A DNA stretch of 64,000 nucleotides. Origin: Swaminathania salitolerans. GTDB lineage: Bacteria > Pseudomonadota > Alphaproteobacteria > Acetobacterales > Acetobacteraceae. The translations under genes and the position numbers were made by a program. The stretch lies in NCBI RefSeq assembly GCF_007988945.1, contig NZ_BJVC01000003.1, positions 62,001 through 126,000 on the forward strand, written 5' to 3'. A model generated the notes under the pieces. It saw nothing but the letters and a program-made list of their open reading frames with translations. It did no database searches and had not been told where the DNA came from. Shown one piece after another: positions 42,862 through 52,405 of the stretch; position 1 is the first letter of the stretch, and the number at the start of each line of letters is the position of its first letter.

Positions 42862-44657
42862 CAGACCAGCATCATGCCTTCTTGTGTGACCTTCGCCGCA
42901 TTGGCCTCCTGATCGGGGCCGAGCAGCATCTCGTTATGCGGCGCGCCTGACGGGATCATCGGGAAGCAGTTTTCATCCTGCGCCACGCAGATATCCGCCA
43001 CCACCGGGCCGTCATGACGCAGCATCTCGTCGATCACGCCATCCAGCTCGCCCACGCATGTGGCGCGCAGCCCCTTGCCATGGAAGGCCTCGGCCAGACG
43101 GATGAAATCGGGCAGCGCCTCGCTATAGGATTGCGAATAGCGCGAGCCATGCAGAAGCTCCTGCCACTGGCGCACCATGCCCATATAGCGGTTGTTCAGG
43201 ATGAACAGCTTCACCGGCAGGCGGTACTGCGCCATGGTGCCGAGCTCCTGGATATTCATGAGCGTCGAGGCCTCACCGGCGATATCGATCACCAGCGCAT
43301 CGGGATGCGCCACCTGCGCGCCGACTGCGGCGGGCAGGCCATACCCCATCGTGCCGAGGCCGCCCGAGGTCAGCCAGCGATTGGGCTTGTCGAACTGGAA
43401 ATGCTGCGCGGCCCACATCTGATGCTGGCCGACTTCCGTGCTCACATACGTATCGCGCCCCAGAGCCTGCGTCGCCTCGTAGAGGCGGCGAATGGCATAT
43501 TGCGGGCGGATGATGGCGCTCGGGGTCCGGTCCTGAACGAAACCGAAGGAATCGAGCGCGCGCCAGCCCTCGATCTGCGCCCACCACGGACCCAGATCCT
43601 GCCCGTCATCATCCCAGGCGGCCATAAGCGCCTCGATGGTGCGGCCCACATCGCCGACCAGCGGCACATCCACCCGGATGATCTTGTTGATCTGCGAGGG
43701 GTCGATATCGGCATGGACCTTGAACGAGTTGGGCGAGAACGCATCCACGCGCCCTGTCACACGGTCGTCGAAACGCGAGCCGAGCGCGATCAGCAGGTCG
43801 CAGCCATGCGTGGCCAGATTGGCCTCGTAGCTGCCATGCATACCAAGCATACCCAGAAACTGGCGGTCGGTGGTGGGGAAAGCCCCCAGACCCATCAGCG
43901 TGGAGGTGACCGGGAAATTGGTGCGGCGGGCGAAGCGACGCAGGGCGTCCGAGGCAGCGGGGCCGGCATTGATCACGCCGCCACCCGTATAGAGAAGCGG
44001 GCGTCTGGCACGCTTCATGGCCGCAATGGTCTGGCGGATCGCCTCGCCATCGGCGTCCAGATTGGGGCGATACGGGCGATGCAGACGCCCCTCCCCCGGT
44101 GCAGGCAGGGGGGCGTTTCCGACCGAGATATCCTTGGGCAGATCGATCAGCACAGGGCCGGGACGGCCGCCTGCGGCCACCTCGAACGCCTCACGCACGA
44201 TCGGCGCCAGATCCTGACCGCGACGCACGAGATAATTATGCTTGGTGGCCGGGCGCGTGATGCCGGTCGTATCGGCTTCCTGAAACGCATCGTTGCCGAT
44301 CAGCGCCGTAGGCACCTGACCGCACAGACAGACGAGCGGAATGGAATCCATCAGCGCATCGACCAGACCGGTCACGGCATTGGTGGCACCAGGGCCGCTG
44401 GTGACCAGCACCACGCCCACCTTGCCGGTGGAGCGCGCATAGGCTTCCGCCGCATGAACGGCGGCCTGCTCGTGGCGCACCAGAACGTGACGGATACGAT
44501 CCTGCTTGAACAGCGCATCGTAGATGGGCAGCACCGCGCCGCCGGGATAGCCGAAAATGACCTCGACACCCTGCTCCACAAGCACGCGCAGGAGCACCTC
44601 GGCACCGTTGAGCGGCGCTGTCGAAGTTTTTCCGTTCTGCTGTGTTGACGCGTTCAT
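42861..44657 (-). CDS. ilvI: Acetolactate synthase, large catalytic subunit
   Basis: This 598-residue thiamine-diphosphate enzyme condenses pyruvate to acetolactate, or pyruvate with 2-oxobutyrate to acetohydroxybutyrate. The substrate and cofactor motifs are VIFGYPGGAVLPIYDAL (residues about 34-50, with the Glu-equivalent region after it), GSRFDDRVTG, and the ThDP motif AGEASTLMNIQELGT. The length is typical. AAAGGGG precedes the ATG. The gene lies 33 bp downstream of miaA on the same strand, so a miaA-ilvIHC transcript is possible, but its own promoter cannot be excluded. Confidence 0.95.
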
Positions 44658-44689
44658 GCGAGCGCACCCCTTTCATTGAGCGGGCGGGT

Positions 44690-45688
44690 TTATGATGGGT
44701 GTAAGGATTCGTCAATGGTCGATTGTATGAAAGTTGCTATTTTCTCGAATTCCCTTTTCGAAAATTGCGTACCATCCACATAACGTTGCAAGGAAATCAT
44801 GCAGTCCTGCTCTGCGCCCAGCGCATGGTGGTTGAACCACGTCGCCTGGCGCCGCGTGTATTGGCCGGTGGCGATCACGGCGCGGGCGACAGCGTCTTCC
44901 ATCGCAAGATTTCCGGCAAGGGCGGCGCCCAGTTCCGGCACGCCATGGGCGCGCATGGCGGGCAGGGCGGGCGAAAGACCCCGCGCCATGAGGCGTTCGA
45001 CCTCTTCCATGGCGCCCATGGCCATCATGCGCGAAAACCGTTCCGCAATCGCCGCGCGCAGCGTGTCGCGCGGTGGATCGAGCCTGACGGATACGAAGCG
45101 GAACGGTGCCGGGGGCAGTCCCGGCTGGCTGCGCCAGTAGGTCAGCCCGCGCCCCGTCCCGCGCAGCACCTCCAGCGCGCGGGCCACACGCTGGCTGTCG
45201 GCAGGCCTCAGGGTCTGCGCGGTATCGGGGTCGTCGCGCAGCAGCATGGCATGCGCCCCTTCGCTCCCCTCGCTTTCGACGAGCGCGCGCGCCCAGTCGC
45301 GCGCCGCATCGCCGGGGTCGGGCACCTCGACCAGCCCCCCGAGCAAGGCACGCAGATACATCCCCGTACCGCCGCAGATTATAGGCATAAGGCCCTGCGC
45401 ATGCGCAGCTGTCATTTCCGCCAGAGCCGCCTCGCGCCACCAGGCGACGCTACCGGGGCAGGCCGCATCGAGCACGCCATAGAGGCGGTGCGGCGCGCGC
45501 GCCTCGTCCTGCGCATCGGGACGGGCGGTCAGCACATGAAGATCGGCATAGACCTGCATGGAATCCGCATTGATGACGGCCCCGCGAAACCGTTCGGCAA
45601 GAGCGAGCGCAAGCCCCGACTTGCCCGAACAGGTGGGCCCCGCCACAATGAGGGCTGTCGGGGCGAGGGCAAACCGGGCGTCAGCCAT
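44690..45688 (-). CDS. miaA: tRNA dimethylallyltransferase
   Basis: This 332-residue enzyme should transfer a dimethylallyl group to A37 of tRNAs that read codons starting with U. The P-loop GPTCSGKS lies at residues 17-24, followed by INADSMQVYADLHVLTARP. The tRNA-binding part has ICGGTGMYLRALLGGL, and QYTRRQATWF is near the C-terminus. The ATG at 45688 is used; the TTG at 45706 is a weaker choice. It is divergent from serB with about 41 bp between start codons. Confidence 0.94.
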   Translation of the reverse strand: MADARFALAPTALIVAGPTCSGKSGLALALAERFRGAVINADSMQVYADLHVLTARPDAQDEARAPHRLYGVLDAACPGSVAWWREAALAEMTAAHAQGLMPIICGGTGMYLRALLGGLVEVPDPGDAARDWARALVESEGSEGAHAMLLRDDPDTAQTLRPADSQRVARALEVLRGTGRGLTYWRSQPGLPPAPFRFVSVRLDPPRDTLRAAIAERFSRMMAMGAMEEVERLMARGLSPALPAMRAHGVPELGAALAGNLAMEDAVARAVIATGQYTRRQATWFNHHALGAEQDCMISLQRYVDGTQFSKREFEKIATFIQSTIDESLHPS

Positions 45689-45729
45689 GCTGTCTTGCTG
45701 TCCCAAGCGTTTCTACCAGATGGGCCAAG

Positions 45730-46620
45730 ATGACCTTACCTTACGTTCTCGTTCTCGTTGCCGACCCTGCACAGGGCACCCTGTCCAAAGATGCCATCGA
45801 CATTGCGCGGAACATGGTCAAGGGCAAGAACCCCATCGTGCTTTCGCCGGGCGAGGCGGTCGAGATACCGTGCCCTGCCCCGTCGCCCGGCGCACCGACC
45901 ATCGCGACCATTCGCGCAACGCTTGCCCGTTACAGGACCGATGCGCTGATGGTCAAAAGCCGTGGCAGACGCAAGGCGGTCCTGATCGCCGATATGGACA
46001 GCACGATTCTCGCCGGGGAGACCCTCGACGAGCTCGCCGCCCTTCTGGGCTGCGGTGACGAGGTTGCGGAGCTGACCCGGCAATCGATGAACGGTACGCT
46101 GGATTTCGAGGACTCTCTCCGGGCGCGCGTCGCCCTGCTGAAGGGTCGTGAAACCGGCGTTCTCGAAGCCGTCTGGGAGTCTTCGCATCTGAATGCAGGC
46201 GCGCGCTGCCTCGTCCAGACCATGCGCGCCAACAACGCCCGCACCGCGCTCGTCTCCGGTGGCTTCACCTGGTTTACGTCCAGAGTGGCCGAGGCCTGCG
46301 GCTTCGACGAGCATCACGGCAATGTTCTCGGCATGGATGCAAACCGGTTCACGGGCGCGCTCGATGCCCCCGTACTCGGCCCCGACAGCAAACAGGAGCA
46401 TCTCGAACGGCTTCTGGACGAGCGCGGCGTCAAGGCGTCGGCTGCCCTGGCGACAGGAGACGGGGCGAACGATCTCCCGATGCTGGCTCTGGCCGGTCTG
46501 GGAATCGCCTACAAGGCCAAGCCCAGAATCCGCCAGATGATCGACATGCAGGTCAATCACTCAACCCTGCGTGCCCATCTGTTCGCTCAGGGTTATCCGG
46601 CAAGCGTTTTCGTGGAGTAA
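45730..46620 (+). CDS. serB: Phosphoserine phosphatase
   Basis: This 296-residue HAD-superfamily enzyme performs the last step of serine synthesis. The catalytic motif DMDST contains Asp88 and Asp90. Motif 2 lies in ALVSGGFTWF, and the metal-binding motif GDGANDLPMLALAG follows. An N-terminal region of about 80 residues precedes the catalytic part, as in the long SerB form. The gene is divergent from miaA. Downstream lie a GC-rich hairpin and the HTH gene on the other strand. Confidence 0.95.
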   Translation: MTLPYVLVLVADPAQGTLSKDAIDIARNMVKGKNPIVLSPGEAVEIPCPAPSPGAPTIATIRATLARYRTDALMVKSRGRRKAVLIADMDSTILAGETLDELAALLGCGDEVAELTRQSMNGTLDFEDSLRARVALLKGRETGVLEAVWESSHLNAGARCLVQTMRANNARTALVSGGFTWFTSRVAEACGFDEHHGNVLGMDANRFTGALDAPVLGPDSKQEHLERLLDERGVKASAALATGDGANDLPMLALAGLGIAYKAKPRIRQMIDMQVNHSTLRAHLFAQGYPASVFVE

Positions 46621-46626
46621 AGGGTC

Positions 46627-46680
46627 ATGGGGCGCTGCCCCATCCCCCGGGAAGGGGCGCACCCCTTTCATCCCCTTCTT
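46627..46680. repeat. GC-rich REP-like palindromic element
   Basis: ATGGGGC (46627-46633) and GCCCCAT (46637-46643) form a perfect hairpin with a GCT loop. It is followed by CCCCGGGAAGGGGCGCACCCC, which repeats the same GGGGCGC/CCCC theme. The shape resembles intergenic REP-like elements of alphaproteobacteria, and it sits between convergent genes. No T-run follows, so it is not a clear terminator. A single copy cannot prove a repeat family. Confidence 0.35.
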
Positions 46681-46681
46681 T

Positions 46682-46870
46682 CTATGGGGTGAAGATGGCC
46701 TCGATGCTCATATCGAAGATTTTCGCGATGGCGAAAGCCAGAGGCAGGCTCGGGTCGTAACGCCCGTTCTCGATCGCATTGATGGTCTGGCGCGAGACGC
46801 CCAGCGCCTCGGCCAGCGCATTCTGGCTGAGCCCCTGAGCCAGACGCAGATCGCGCATGCGGTTTTTCAC
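46682..46870 (-). CDS. Small HTH (XRE-type) transcriptional regulator
   Basis: This 62-residue protein is almost entirely one helix-turn-helix domain: MRDLRLAQGLSQNALAEAL, then GVSRQTINAIENGRYDPSLPLAFAIA and FDMSIEAIFTP. It belongs to the short Xre/YozG-like regulators. The GTG at 46870 is chosen because GGAAA lies just upstream and the family normally starts near MKNRIR; the frame is open to a GTG at 46909. Such regulators often pair with a small membrane protein, but none is found nearby. The target is unknown. Confidence 0.85.
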   Translation of the reverse strand: MKNRMRDLRLAQGLSQNALAEALGVSRQTINAIENGRYDPSLPLAFAIAKIFDMSIEAIFTP

Positions 46871-47049
46871 CGGTATTTCCGGTTGGTAAAGACAGCGCTG
46901 ACAAACCACAGGCTCCCCATGATCGGCCAGACAGCGAAAGCGCGCAGAGCCAGATCTGCGAAGGACTCCCGCCCTCTGGCAGGTTCAGGGCGAAGCCCCC
47001 GGAGTGCCGGGTTTCACAAGGGCGTCGCGTCTTTCGGGAAAACCGCGTT

Positions 47050-48201
47050 TCACGGGCAGTCGGACGAAATCGACTCTCCCTTGAGACTCCGATCGGCAAA
47101 GGATGCGGCCTCGCTTGCGGCTGCGTTCAGCAAGGGGGAGTGCTCGACGCGATAGCGATGCACGCTGACCCGTGTGCCCGCGGAGCACAGGGCCTGCTTC
47201 AGCTTCTCCTGCTGGGTGGGCGGCACCTGGGTATCTCCGGTGGCGATGCCCAGCATGACCGGGGGAGCGAGCCTGAGCGAAGGATAGCGCGCCCATTGCA
47301 GCGCGGGGGCGAGCGCGTTTTCCGCATCGGGCTGGAACGTCGTATCGGGTGTGAGACCCGCATGCTCCACCGCTCCGAAGAACTCGCTGCGACAGAGTCT
47401 GGAGGCCTTGCGGTAATAGGGCAGTGCCTTGGGTTTGAAGGCGGTAGACGGATCGAAAGACGGATCTGCGGCGCCGAGCGAAGCGCCCAGAAGCAGCCCG
47501 TACACGACACCGGGTGCGAAGCGATGCGGGCCATGGGCGTGCGTCAGGATATGACCGGAATCTCCATCGAAATAAGGCGCCCCCAGAGCGATCGCCCCCT
47601 TGATCTGCAAGCTCGGCGCATAGGATCCGGCAAGAGATGCCGCAGCCAGCACTGCCTGCGCGCCCTGGTCGTGCCCCATCAGCACGACATGTCCGCTCAG
47701 CGCGCTGAAACGCCGCCGGGCTGCGCGCACGGAATCCAGCACGGCCATGGCCTCCGACCGCGAGTCGAGATAGAGCGGCGCGCCGGGTTCACCCAGACCG
47801 GGATAATCCGTGGCGACCACGGCATAGCCGCGTCGCAGCCAGGCGCCGTAGAACCGTGCCTGCGGCCCGCCGATCCCCATGACCGAAGGGGCGCAGGTCA
47901 GACCGATACCGCTCGTCCCGTGTGCCCAGGCGAGAACCGGCCACCCACCTGCGGGGGGTGTTCCCTGCGGGATCATCACCTCGGCAGACACGGCAACGAG
48001 ACGGGTCCGGTCCTGTGCGTTCGTGCTCCGATAGGCCATGCGATAGGCCGATCCCGGTATGGCGACGTGCTTGCGATCGAGCTTGATCGCCTGCCCGGCC
48101 GCGACAGGGGCGAAACGCGATTCGGCGTCCTCATCCGCATCCATGGCACAGGCGGCGAGGGTCAGGGCTGAGATCGCCATTACGGCACATACAGAACGCA
48201 T
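47050..48201 (-). CDS. Lipase-like alpha/beta-hydrolase lipoprotein with Asp in the nucleophile position
   Basis: This 383-residue protein starts with a lipoprotein signal (MAISALTLAAC, Cys18), so it is probably anchored in the envelope. It resembles secretory lipases: WPVLAWAHGTSGIGLTCAPS, then VVATDYPGLGEPG. The nucleophile elbow, GxSxG in these lipases, reads GHDQG with Asp178 in place of Ser. The codon is GAC in clean sequence. The acid/loop segment GDTQVPPTQQEKL and the His region HRYRVEHSPLL are still present. Asp nucleophiles occur in haloalkane dehalogenases and epoxide hydrolases, so another chemistry, or loss of activity, is possible. The ATG at 48201 follows AGAGAAG. Confidence 0.8.
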   Translation of the reverse strand: MRSVCAVMAISALTLAACAMDADEDAESRFAPVAAGQAIKLDRKHVAIPGSAYRMAYRSTNAQDRTRLVAVSAEVMIPQGTPPAGGWPVLAWAHGTSGIGLTCAPSVMGIGGPQARFYGAWLRRGYAVVATDYPGLGEPGAPLYLDSRSEAMAVLDSVRAARRRFSALSGHVVLMGHDQGAQAVLAAASLAGSYAPSLQIKGAIALGAPYFDGDSGHILTHAHGPHRFAPGVVYGLLLGASLGAADPSFDPSTAFKPKALPYYRKASRLCRSEFFGAVEHAGLTPDTTFQPDAENALAPALQWARYPSLRLAPPVMLGIATGDTQVPPTQQEKLKQALCSAGTRVSVHRYRVEHSPLLNAAASEAASFADRSLKGESISSDCP

Positions 48202-48699
48202 CGCTTCTCTTCGTTGTTGAATTCGAGGGGGCTGATTTCGGACGGGCTGATTTCGGAGGAACTGATTCGGCGGGGGAGGCAAAGCCGGGGAAGAACGACA
48301 GGACGGCGATGCGACCCGGCGCGGAAAACGCAGGATGACGGGCACGGTTCGCAACGCCCTGCAAAGACCCGGCCTTGCAGGAAGCCAGGGAACGATGCCC
48401 GAGCCCGGGCCACGCCGTAAAGAGCCGCCCATGGTCACCCGAACGTGAAACCACCCCCATAGGACGGGAATATTTTTTCTCTTATTTGTAAGAAAGGGAA
48501 TGCGGGTTTCCTTTTCTTGTCGTCTTTCCATTTTCGTTCCCGTCACCAACGCCAACGACGCCATGCCGGGAGGGTGGACGCCTCTGTTTCATTTCCGATA
48601 CCGGTCCGGCGAGAGAACAGGGCAGAGATCCCGCCCGGATCGGCCTTTTCCAGTCAGGCACCACATACTGCGATCATCGCAGGTGAGAGGAGCAGCATC
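48202..48699. other. Divergent control region with three-fold 15-bp repeat
   Basis: About 500 bp lie between the lipase-like gene and mmsA. At 48229-48273 a 15-bp unit is repeated three times (GGGCTGATTTCGGAC, GGGCTGATTTCGGAG, then a degenerate copy). Near 48470-48490 a run of T with TTGTAA may belong to an mmsA promoter, but no convincing pair was fixed. Open frames over this stretch show no recognisable domain and no good start. Confidence 0.45.
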
Positions 48700-50196
48700 A
48701 TGAGCACTCTGATTCAGCATTTCATCAACGGGGCGCGCTGCGACGGTCACGGGACCGCACGGGGCGATGTCTTCAATCCGGCGACCGGAAAGGTGACCGG
48801 ACAACTCGTTCTGGGCACGACGCAGGATGTCGATGACGCGGTCTCGGCCGCACAGGCCGCCTTTCCGGCCTGGTCCCAGACCACGCCTCTGGCGCGCGCG
48901 CGCATTCTCTTCCGCTTCCGCGATCTGATCGAAAAACACGCGCGCGATCTCGCTGCCGTCATCACCTCCGAACACGGGAAGGTCCTGTCGGACGCACTGG
49001 GCGAAGTCACACGCGGCATGGAGGTCGTGGAGTTCGCGACCGGCGCGCCGGAACTCCTGAAAGGAGAGTTTACCGAACAGGTCGGCCGTGGAATCGATGC
49101 CTGGTCCATGCGGCAGCCTCTGGGCGTGGTCGCCGGAATCACGCCCTTCAACTTCCCGGTCATGGTGCCGCTCTGGATGGCCCCCATGGCACTGGCCTGC
49201 GGTAACTGCTTCATCCTCAAACCCTCGGAACGCGATCCCTCGGCCTCGCTCGTTCTGGCCGACCTCCTGAAACAGGCCGGATTGCCCGACGGCGTGTTCC
49301 AGGTGGTTCATGGCGACAAGACCGTAGTGGATGCCCTGCTCCGTCATGACGGCGTACAGGCCATCAGCTTCGTCGGTTCCACCCCCATTGCGCGCTATAT
49401 CCACGAGACGGGTATCGCCAGCGGCAAGCGGGTGCAGGCGCTGGGTGGGGCCAAGAACCACGCCGTGATCATGCCCGATTGCGATCTCGACAAGACGGTC
49501 GACGCCCTCATGGGGGCGGCTTACGGCTCTGCCGGAGAACGCTGCATGGCGATTTCGGTCGCCGTTGCTGTCGGGCCGGTTGCCGATGCCCTGGTGGAAA
49601 AGCTGGTGCCGCGCGTCAAGGCGCTCAAGATCGGCAGCGGAACGGAAGAGGCGACGGAGATGGGGCCTCTGGTCACGAAGGCGCATCGCGACAAGGTCGC
49701 CGCCTATGTGACCGCAGGCGCCGAGGAAGGGGCGACGCTTCTGGTCGACGGTCGCGGTTTCGAACCGGACCGGGAGCCGGGCGGGTTCTTCCTTGGCGGG
49801 TCTCTCTTCGATCATGTCACCCCCGGGATGCGCATCTATCGCGAGGAGATCTTCGGTCCGGTTCTGGCAATCGTCCGGGTGCCCGATTTCGAGACCGCGC
49901 TGAAGCTGGTCAACGATCATGAATTCGGAAACGGAACGGCCATCTTCACCCGTGACGGCGACAGCGCACGCGCTTTCACCCACCGGGTCCAGGCGGGCAT
50001 GGTCGGCGTCAATGTTCCCATTCCCGTGCCGATGGCCTTCCACTCCTTCGGCGGGTGGAAAGCCTCGCTGTTCGGCGACCATCACATGCATGGAGCCGAA
50101 GGCGTGCGCTTCTTCACCAGATACAAGGCCGTCACCTCGCGCTGGCCGACAGGCATACGGCAGGGCGCGGATTTCGTGATGCCGACCCTGGGCTGA
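48700..50196 (+). CDS. mmsA: Methylmalonate-semialdehyde dehydrogenase (CoA-acylating)
   Basis: This 498-residue aldehyde dehydrogenase should turn methylmalonate semialdehyde into propionyl-CoA (and malonate semialdehyde into acetyl-CoA), in valine, thymine or inositol breakdown. The NAD-binding fold reads [19 protein letters not shown], with [13 protein letters not shown] after it. The catalytic Cys282 sits in GERCMAIS. The insert [20 protein letters not shown] is characteristic of MmsA. The ATG at 48700 follows GAGAGGAG; the frame stays open to 48517. No mmsB or other valine-degradation genes are seen nearby. A strong hairpin ends the gene. Confidence 0.93.
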   Translation: MSTLIQHFINGARCDGHGTARGDVFNPATGKVTGQLVLGTTQDVDDAVSAAQAAFPAWSQTTPLARARILFRFRDLIEKHARDLAAVITSEHGKVLSDALGEVTRGMEVVEFATGAPELLKGEFTEQVGRGIDAWSMRQPLGVVAGITPFNFPVMVPLWMAPMALACGNCFILKPSERDPSASLVLADLLKQAGLPDGVFQVVHGDKTVVDALLRHDGVQAISFVGSTPIARYIHETGIASGKRVQALGGAKNHAVIMPDCDLDKTVDALMGAAYGSAGERCMAISVAVAVGPVADALVEKLVPRVKALKIGSGTEEATEMGPLVTKAHRDKVAAYVTAGAEEGATLLVDGRGFEPDREPGGFFLGGSLFDHVTPGMRIYREEIFGPVLAIVRVPDFETALKLVNDHEFGNGTAIFTRDGDSARAFTHRVQAGMVGVNVPIPVPMAFHSFGGWKASLFGDHHMHGAEGVRFFTRYKAVTSRWPTGIRQGADFVMPTLG

Positions 50197-50219
50197 TCGC
50201 GCGCCGCAAAATGGCCACG

Positions 50220-50252
50220 AACGGGCGCGAGGCATGTCGTCTCGCGCCCGTT
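50220..50252 (+). terminator. Terminator hairpin after mmsA
   Basis: AACGGGCGCGAG (50220-50231) and CTCGCGCCCGTT (50241-50252) form a perfect 12-bp stem around a 9-base loop, 23 bp past the mmsA stop. The following T-run is short (TTTC), so termination may need help, but the stem is very stable. Confidence 0.75.
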
Positions 50253-50357
50253 TCACGTCACGGCTCTGCGTTGCGGCGCTTTGCCTGTGCGAAAACTCGG
50301 GCTATGTCCGAAGCCCTGAGCGGGTCACTCTGGCCCGGAAAGCAGTAAGGATATTCC

Positions 50358-50615
50358 ATGAGCGACACCATGCCAGACCGTCTGAGCGCAACACCGGGCA
50401 GCCCGTTTCACGACGAGGCCCTGCTCGAGAAGGGAATCGGCATCCGTTTCAACGGCGAAGAGCGGACCAATGTCGAGGAATACTGCATCAGCGAAGGCTG
50501 GGTCCGCCTTGCCGTCGGCAAGACGCTCGATCGCAAGGGCCGTCCGATGACGATCAAGGTTTCGGGCACGGTCGAGGCCTGGATCAAGGGCACCGGAGAA
50601 GACGGCAAGGAGTAG
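50358..50615 (+). CDS. DUF3297 family protein
   Basis: This 85-residue cytosolic protein contains the family core LPLFHDEAL-like start (PGSPFHDEALLEKGIGIRFNG) and EEYCISEGWVRLAVGKTLDRKG. Such proteins are common in proteobacteria; their function is unknown. AAGGAT precedes the ATG. The nucleoside hydrolase gene starts four bases after its stop, so the two are co-translated. The family is usually single-domain and of this length, so it is complete. Confidence 0.85.
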   Translation: MSDTMPDRLSATPGSPFHDEALLEKGIGIRFNGEERTNVEEYCISEGWVRLAVGKTLDRKGRPMTIKVSGTVEAWIKGTGEDGKE

Positions 50616-50619
50616 GCCC

Positions 50620-51564
50620 ATGACGCCCACGCGGATCATCATCGACACCGATCCCGGTCAGGACGACGCCGTCGCCATTCTTCTGGCGCTGGCCTCGCCG
50701 GAGGATATCGCGGTCGAGGCGATCCTGACCGTGGGCGGCAATAGCGGCATCGCCAACACGACGCGCAATGCCGCGGCCATTCTCGAGCTGGCGGGGCGCA
50801 CCGATATCCCCCTGCATAGCGGGTGCGACCTGCCCCTGACCCGCCCGCCCGTGAGGGCCGATCATGTGCATGGCGAAAGCGGGCTGGACGGTGCGGATCT
50901 GCCTGCTCCCGTCAAACGGGCGGATTCTCCCCATGCCGTGGATTTCCTGATCGAGACCCTGCGCCACGAGCCCGAGGGAAGCCTGACCATCGTGACCCTC
51001 GGGCCGATGACGAATCTCGCAACCGCGCTGGTGCAGGCGCCCGATATCGCGCCGCGGATCAACCGGGTCGTCTCCATGCTGGGCGCCTGTTTCGAGGGCG
51101 GCAACATCACGCCCAATGCCGAATTCAATGCCTATGTCGATCCCGAGGCCGCTGCAATCGTGCTCGGCGCGGGCATTCCCGTGGTGCTCCTGCCTCTGGA
51201 CGTGACCCACAAGGTTCTCACGACCCCGGCACGCCTGGGCCGTATCAGGGCCCTCGGCAATGCCGCCGGACGATGTGTCGGCGGAATGCTGGGGTTCTCG
51301 GAGCGGTTCGACCTCCAGAAATACAACTGGCCCGGCGCCCCGCTGCACGATCCCTGCACGATCATGTGGCTGCTTCGACCCGACCTCTTCCAGGGGAGAC
51401 AGGTCAATGTCGAGATCGAGACGCAAAGCCCCCTCTCCTCCGGCCAGACGGTGGTGGATTACTGGAGCGTGACCGGTCGCCCCGCCAATGCGCTCTATCT
51501 GCGTGATGTCGATTCCGACGGTTTCTATGCCGTTCTGACGGAGAGACTGGCCCGACTGCCCTGA
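50620..51564 (+). CDS. Inosine/uridine-preferring nucleoside hydrolase
   Basis: This 314-residue enzyme should split purine or pyrimidine ribonucleosides into base and ribose. The calcium-binding DTDPGQDDAVA motif (residues 9-19) and NITPNAEFNAYVDPEAA (about residues 166-182) are the two family signatures. AAGGAG precedes the ATG, and the preceding DUF3297 gene is four bases away. The exact nucleoside preference is not predictable, so no rih symbol is given. It is convergent with the esterase gene. Confidence 0.93.
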   Translation: MTPTRIIIDTDPGQDDAVAILLALASPEDIAVEAILTVGGNSGIANTTRNAAAILELAGRTDIPLHSGCDLPLTRPPVRADHVHGESGLDGADLPAPVKRADSPHAVDFLIETLRHEPEGSLTIVTLGPMTNLATALVQAPDIAPRINRVVSMLGACFEGGNITPNAEFNAYVDPEAAAIVLGAGIPVVLLPLDVTHKVLTTPARLGRIRALGNAAGRCVGGMLGFSERFDLQKYNWPGAPLHDPCTIMWLLRPDLFQGRQVNVEIETQSPLSSGQTVVDYWSVTGRPANALYLRDVDSDGFYAVLTERLARLP

Positions 51565-51717
51565 TCCGGTCGAGCCGCGATCCGGTCGGGCCTGATCCGA
51601 CCTGACCGGGCCTGATCTGTCCCGGGCCGACCTTGCGGAGACTTCCGGAGACATGGGGGCCGATCGGTGCGATACGGCGCGATTGCGCCTTCGTCGCGCC
51701 GCCCGGCACAGGCGCGG

Positions 51718-52374
51718 TCAGCGCAGGAGACGTCTGACCTCGGCAGCGAGCGCCAGACCGAGATCCCGGTTATCCCCGGGCGTGAAATGAACGCCATCGC
51801 TGCCCCCGGTCGCGACCGCGCATCCGGCATCGAAGAAATCGACCCGCAATGCGGCACTCAGGGCACGATATTGCTCGACCAGGGCACGAATCCGGTCGTG
51901 GGCACCGGAAAACTGGGCCGCAAGCCACGCGCCCGGTATCTCTCCGAGCGGCGGCGGCGAGACGACCAGCACCCGTGGCGCGGGATAGGCCGTGCCGACC
52001 CCGCCCGCACTTGCGAGAACCTGACGCACGAGCTTGCCCATTCCGAGTGCGATCTCGTGCGGGGTACGACGATAGCCCTGCTTGGCATCGTTGGTTCCGA
52101 GCATGATCACCACAAGATCGAGCGGCATGTGACTTGCCAGAGCGGCAGGGAGATAGGCCGAACCGTCGAGCCTCGGATCGACCGGATCGGCGATCGAGGT
52201 CGTGCGCGCGCTCAGCCCCTCCTCGATCACGCGGAAATCCGGCCCGAGCGCTTCGGCCATCACGCCGGGCCAGCGCTGCGCCCGGTCGTAGCGGGTGGTG
52301 GGGTGACCTTCCGGCACCGGCACCCATCCCCAGGTGAGCGAATCCCCAAAACAGAGAATATGCCGTTCCGTCAT
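51718..52374 (-). CDS. SGNH/GDSL-family hydrolase (arylesterase type)
   Basis: This 218-residue esterase has all four SGNH blocks: the catalytic Ser in LCFGDSLTWG, the Gly of block II in the oxyanion region, IMLGTNDAK (block III Asn) and DGVHFTPGDN (catalytic Asp-x-x-His). It has no signal peptide, so it acts in the cytosol on carboxylic esters. The ATG at 52374 sits beyond a GGACGCGGCAGG sequence and the annotated domain starts at MTERHILC, so the longer frame to 52452 is not used. It is followed on the same strand by nothing obvious; threonine aldolase lies 32 bp upstream and may share the transcript. Confidence 0.88.
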   Translation of the reverse strand: MTERHILCFGDSLTWGWVPVPEGHPTTRYDRAQRWPGVMAEALGPDFRVIEEGLSARTTSIADPVDPRLDGSAYLPAALASHMPLDLVVIMLGTNDAKQGYRRTPHEIALGMGKLVRQVLASAGGVGTAYPAPRVLVVSPPPLGEIPGAWLAAQFSGAHDRIRALVEQYRALSAALRVDFFDAGCAVATGGSDGVHFTPGDNRDLGLALAAEVRRLLR

Positions 52375-52405
52375 CCTGCCGCGTCCTTCCCGTCGGAAAC
52401 GAACT

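Noticed and set aside
43014-44648. Forward frame of 544 codons opposite ilvI
   Set aside because: The ilvI product is unmistakable, and the opposite frame has the His- and Arg-rich look of a shadow.
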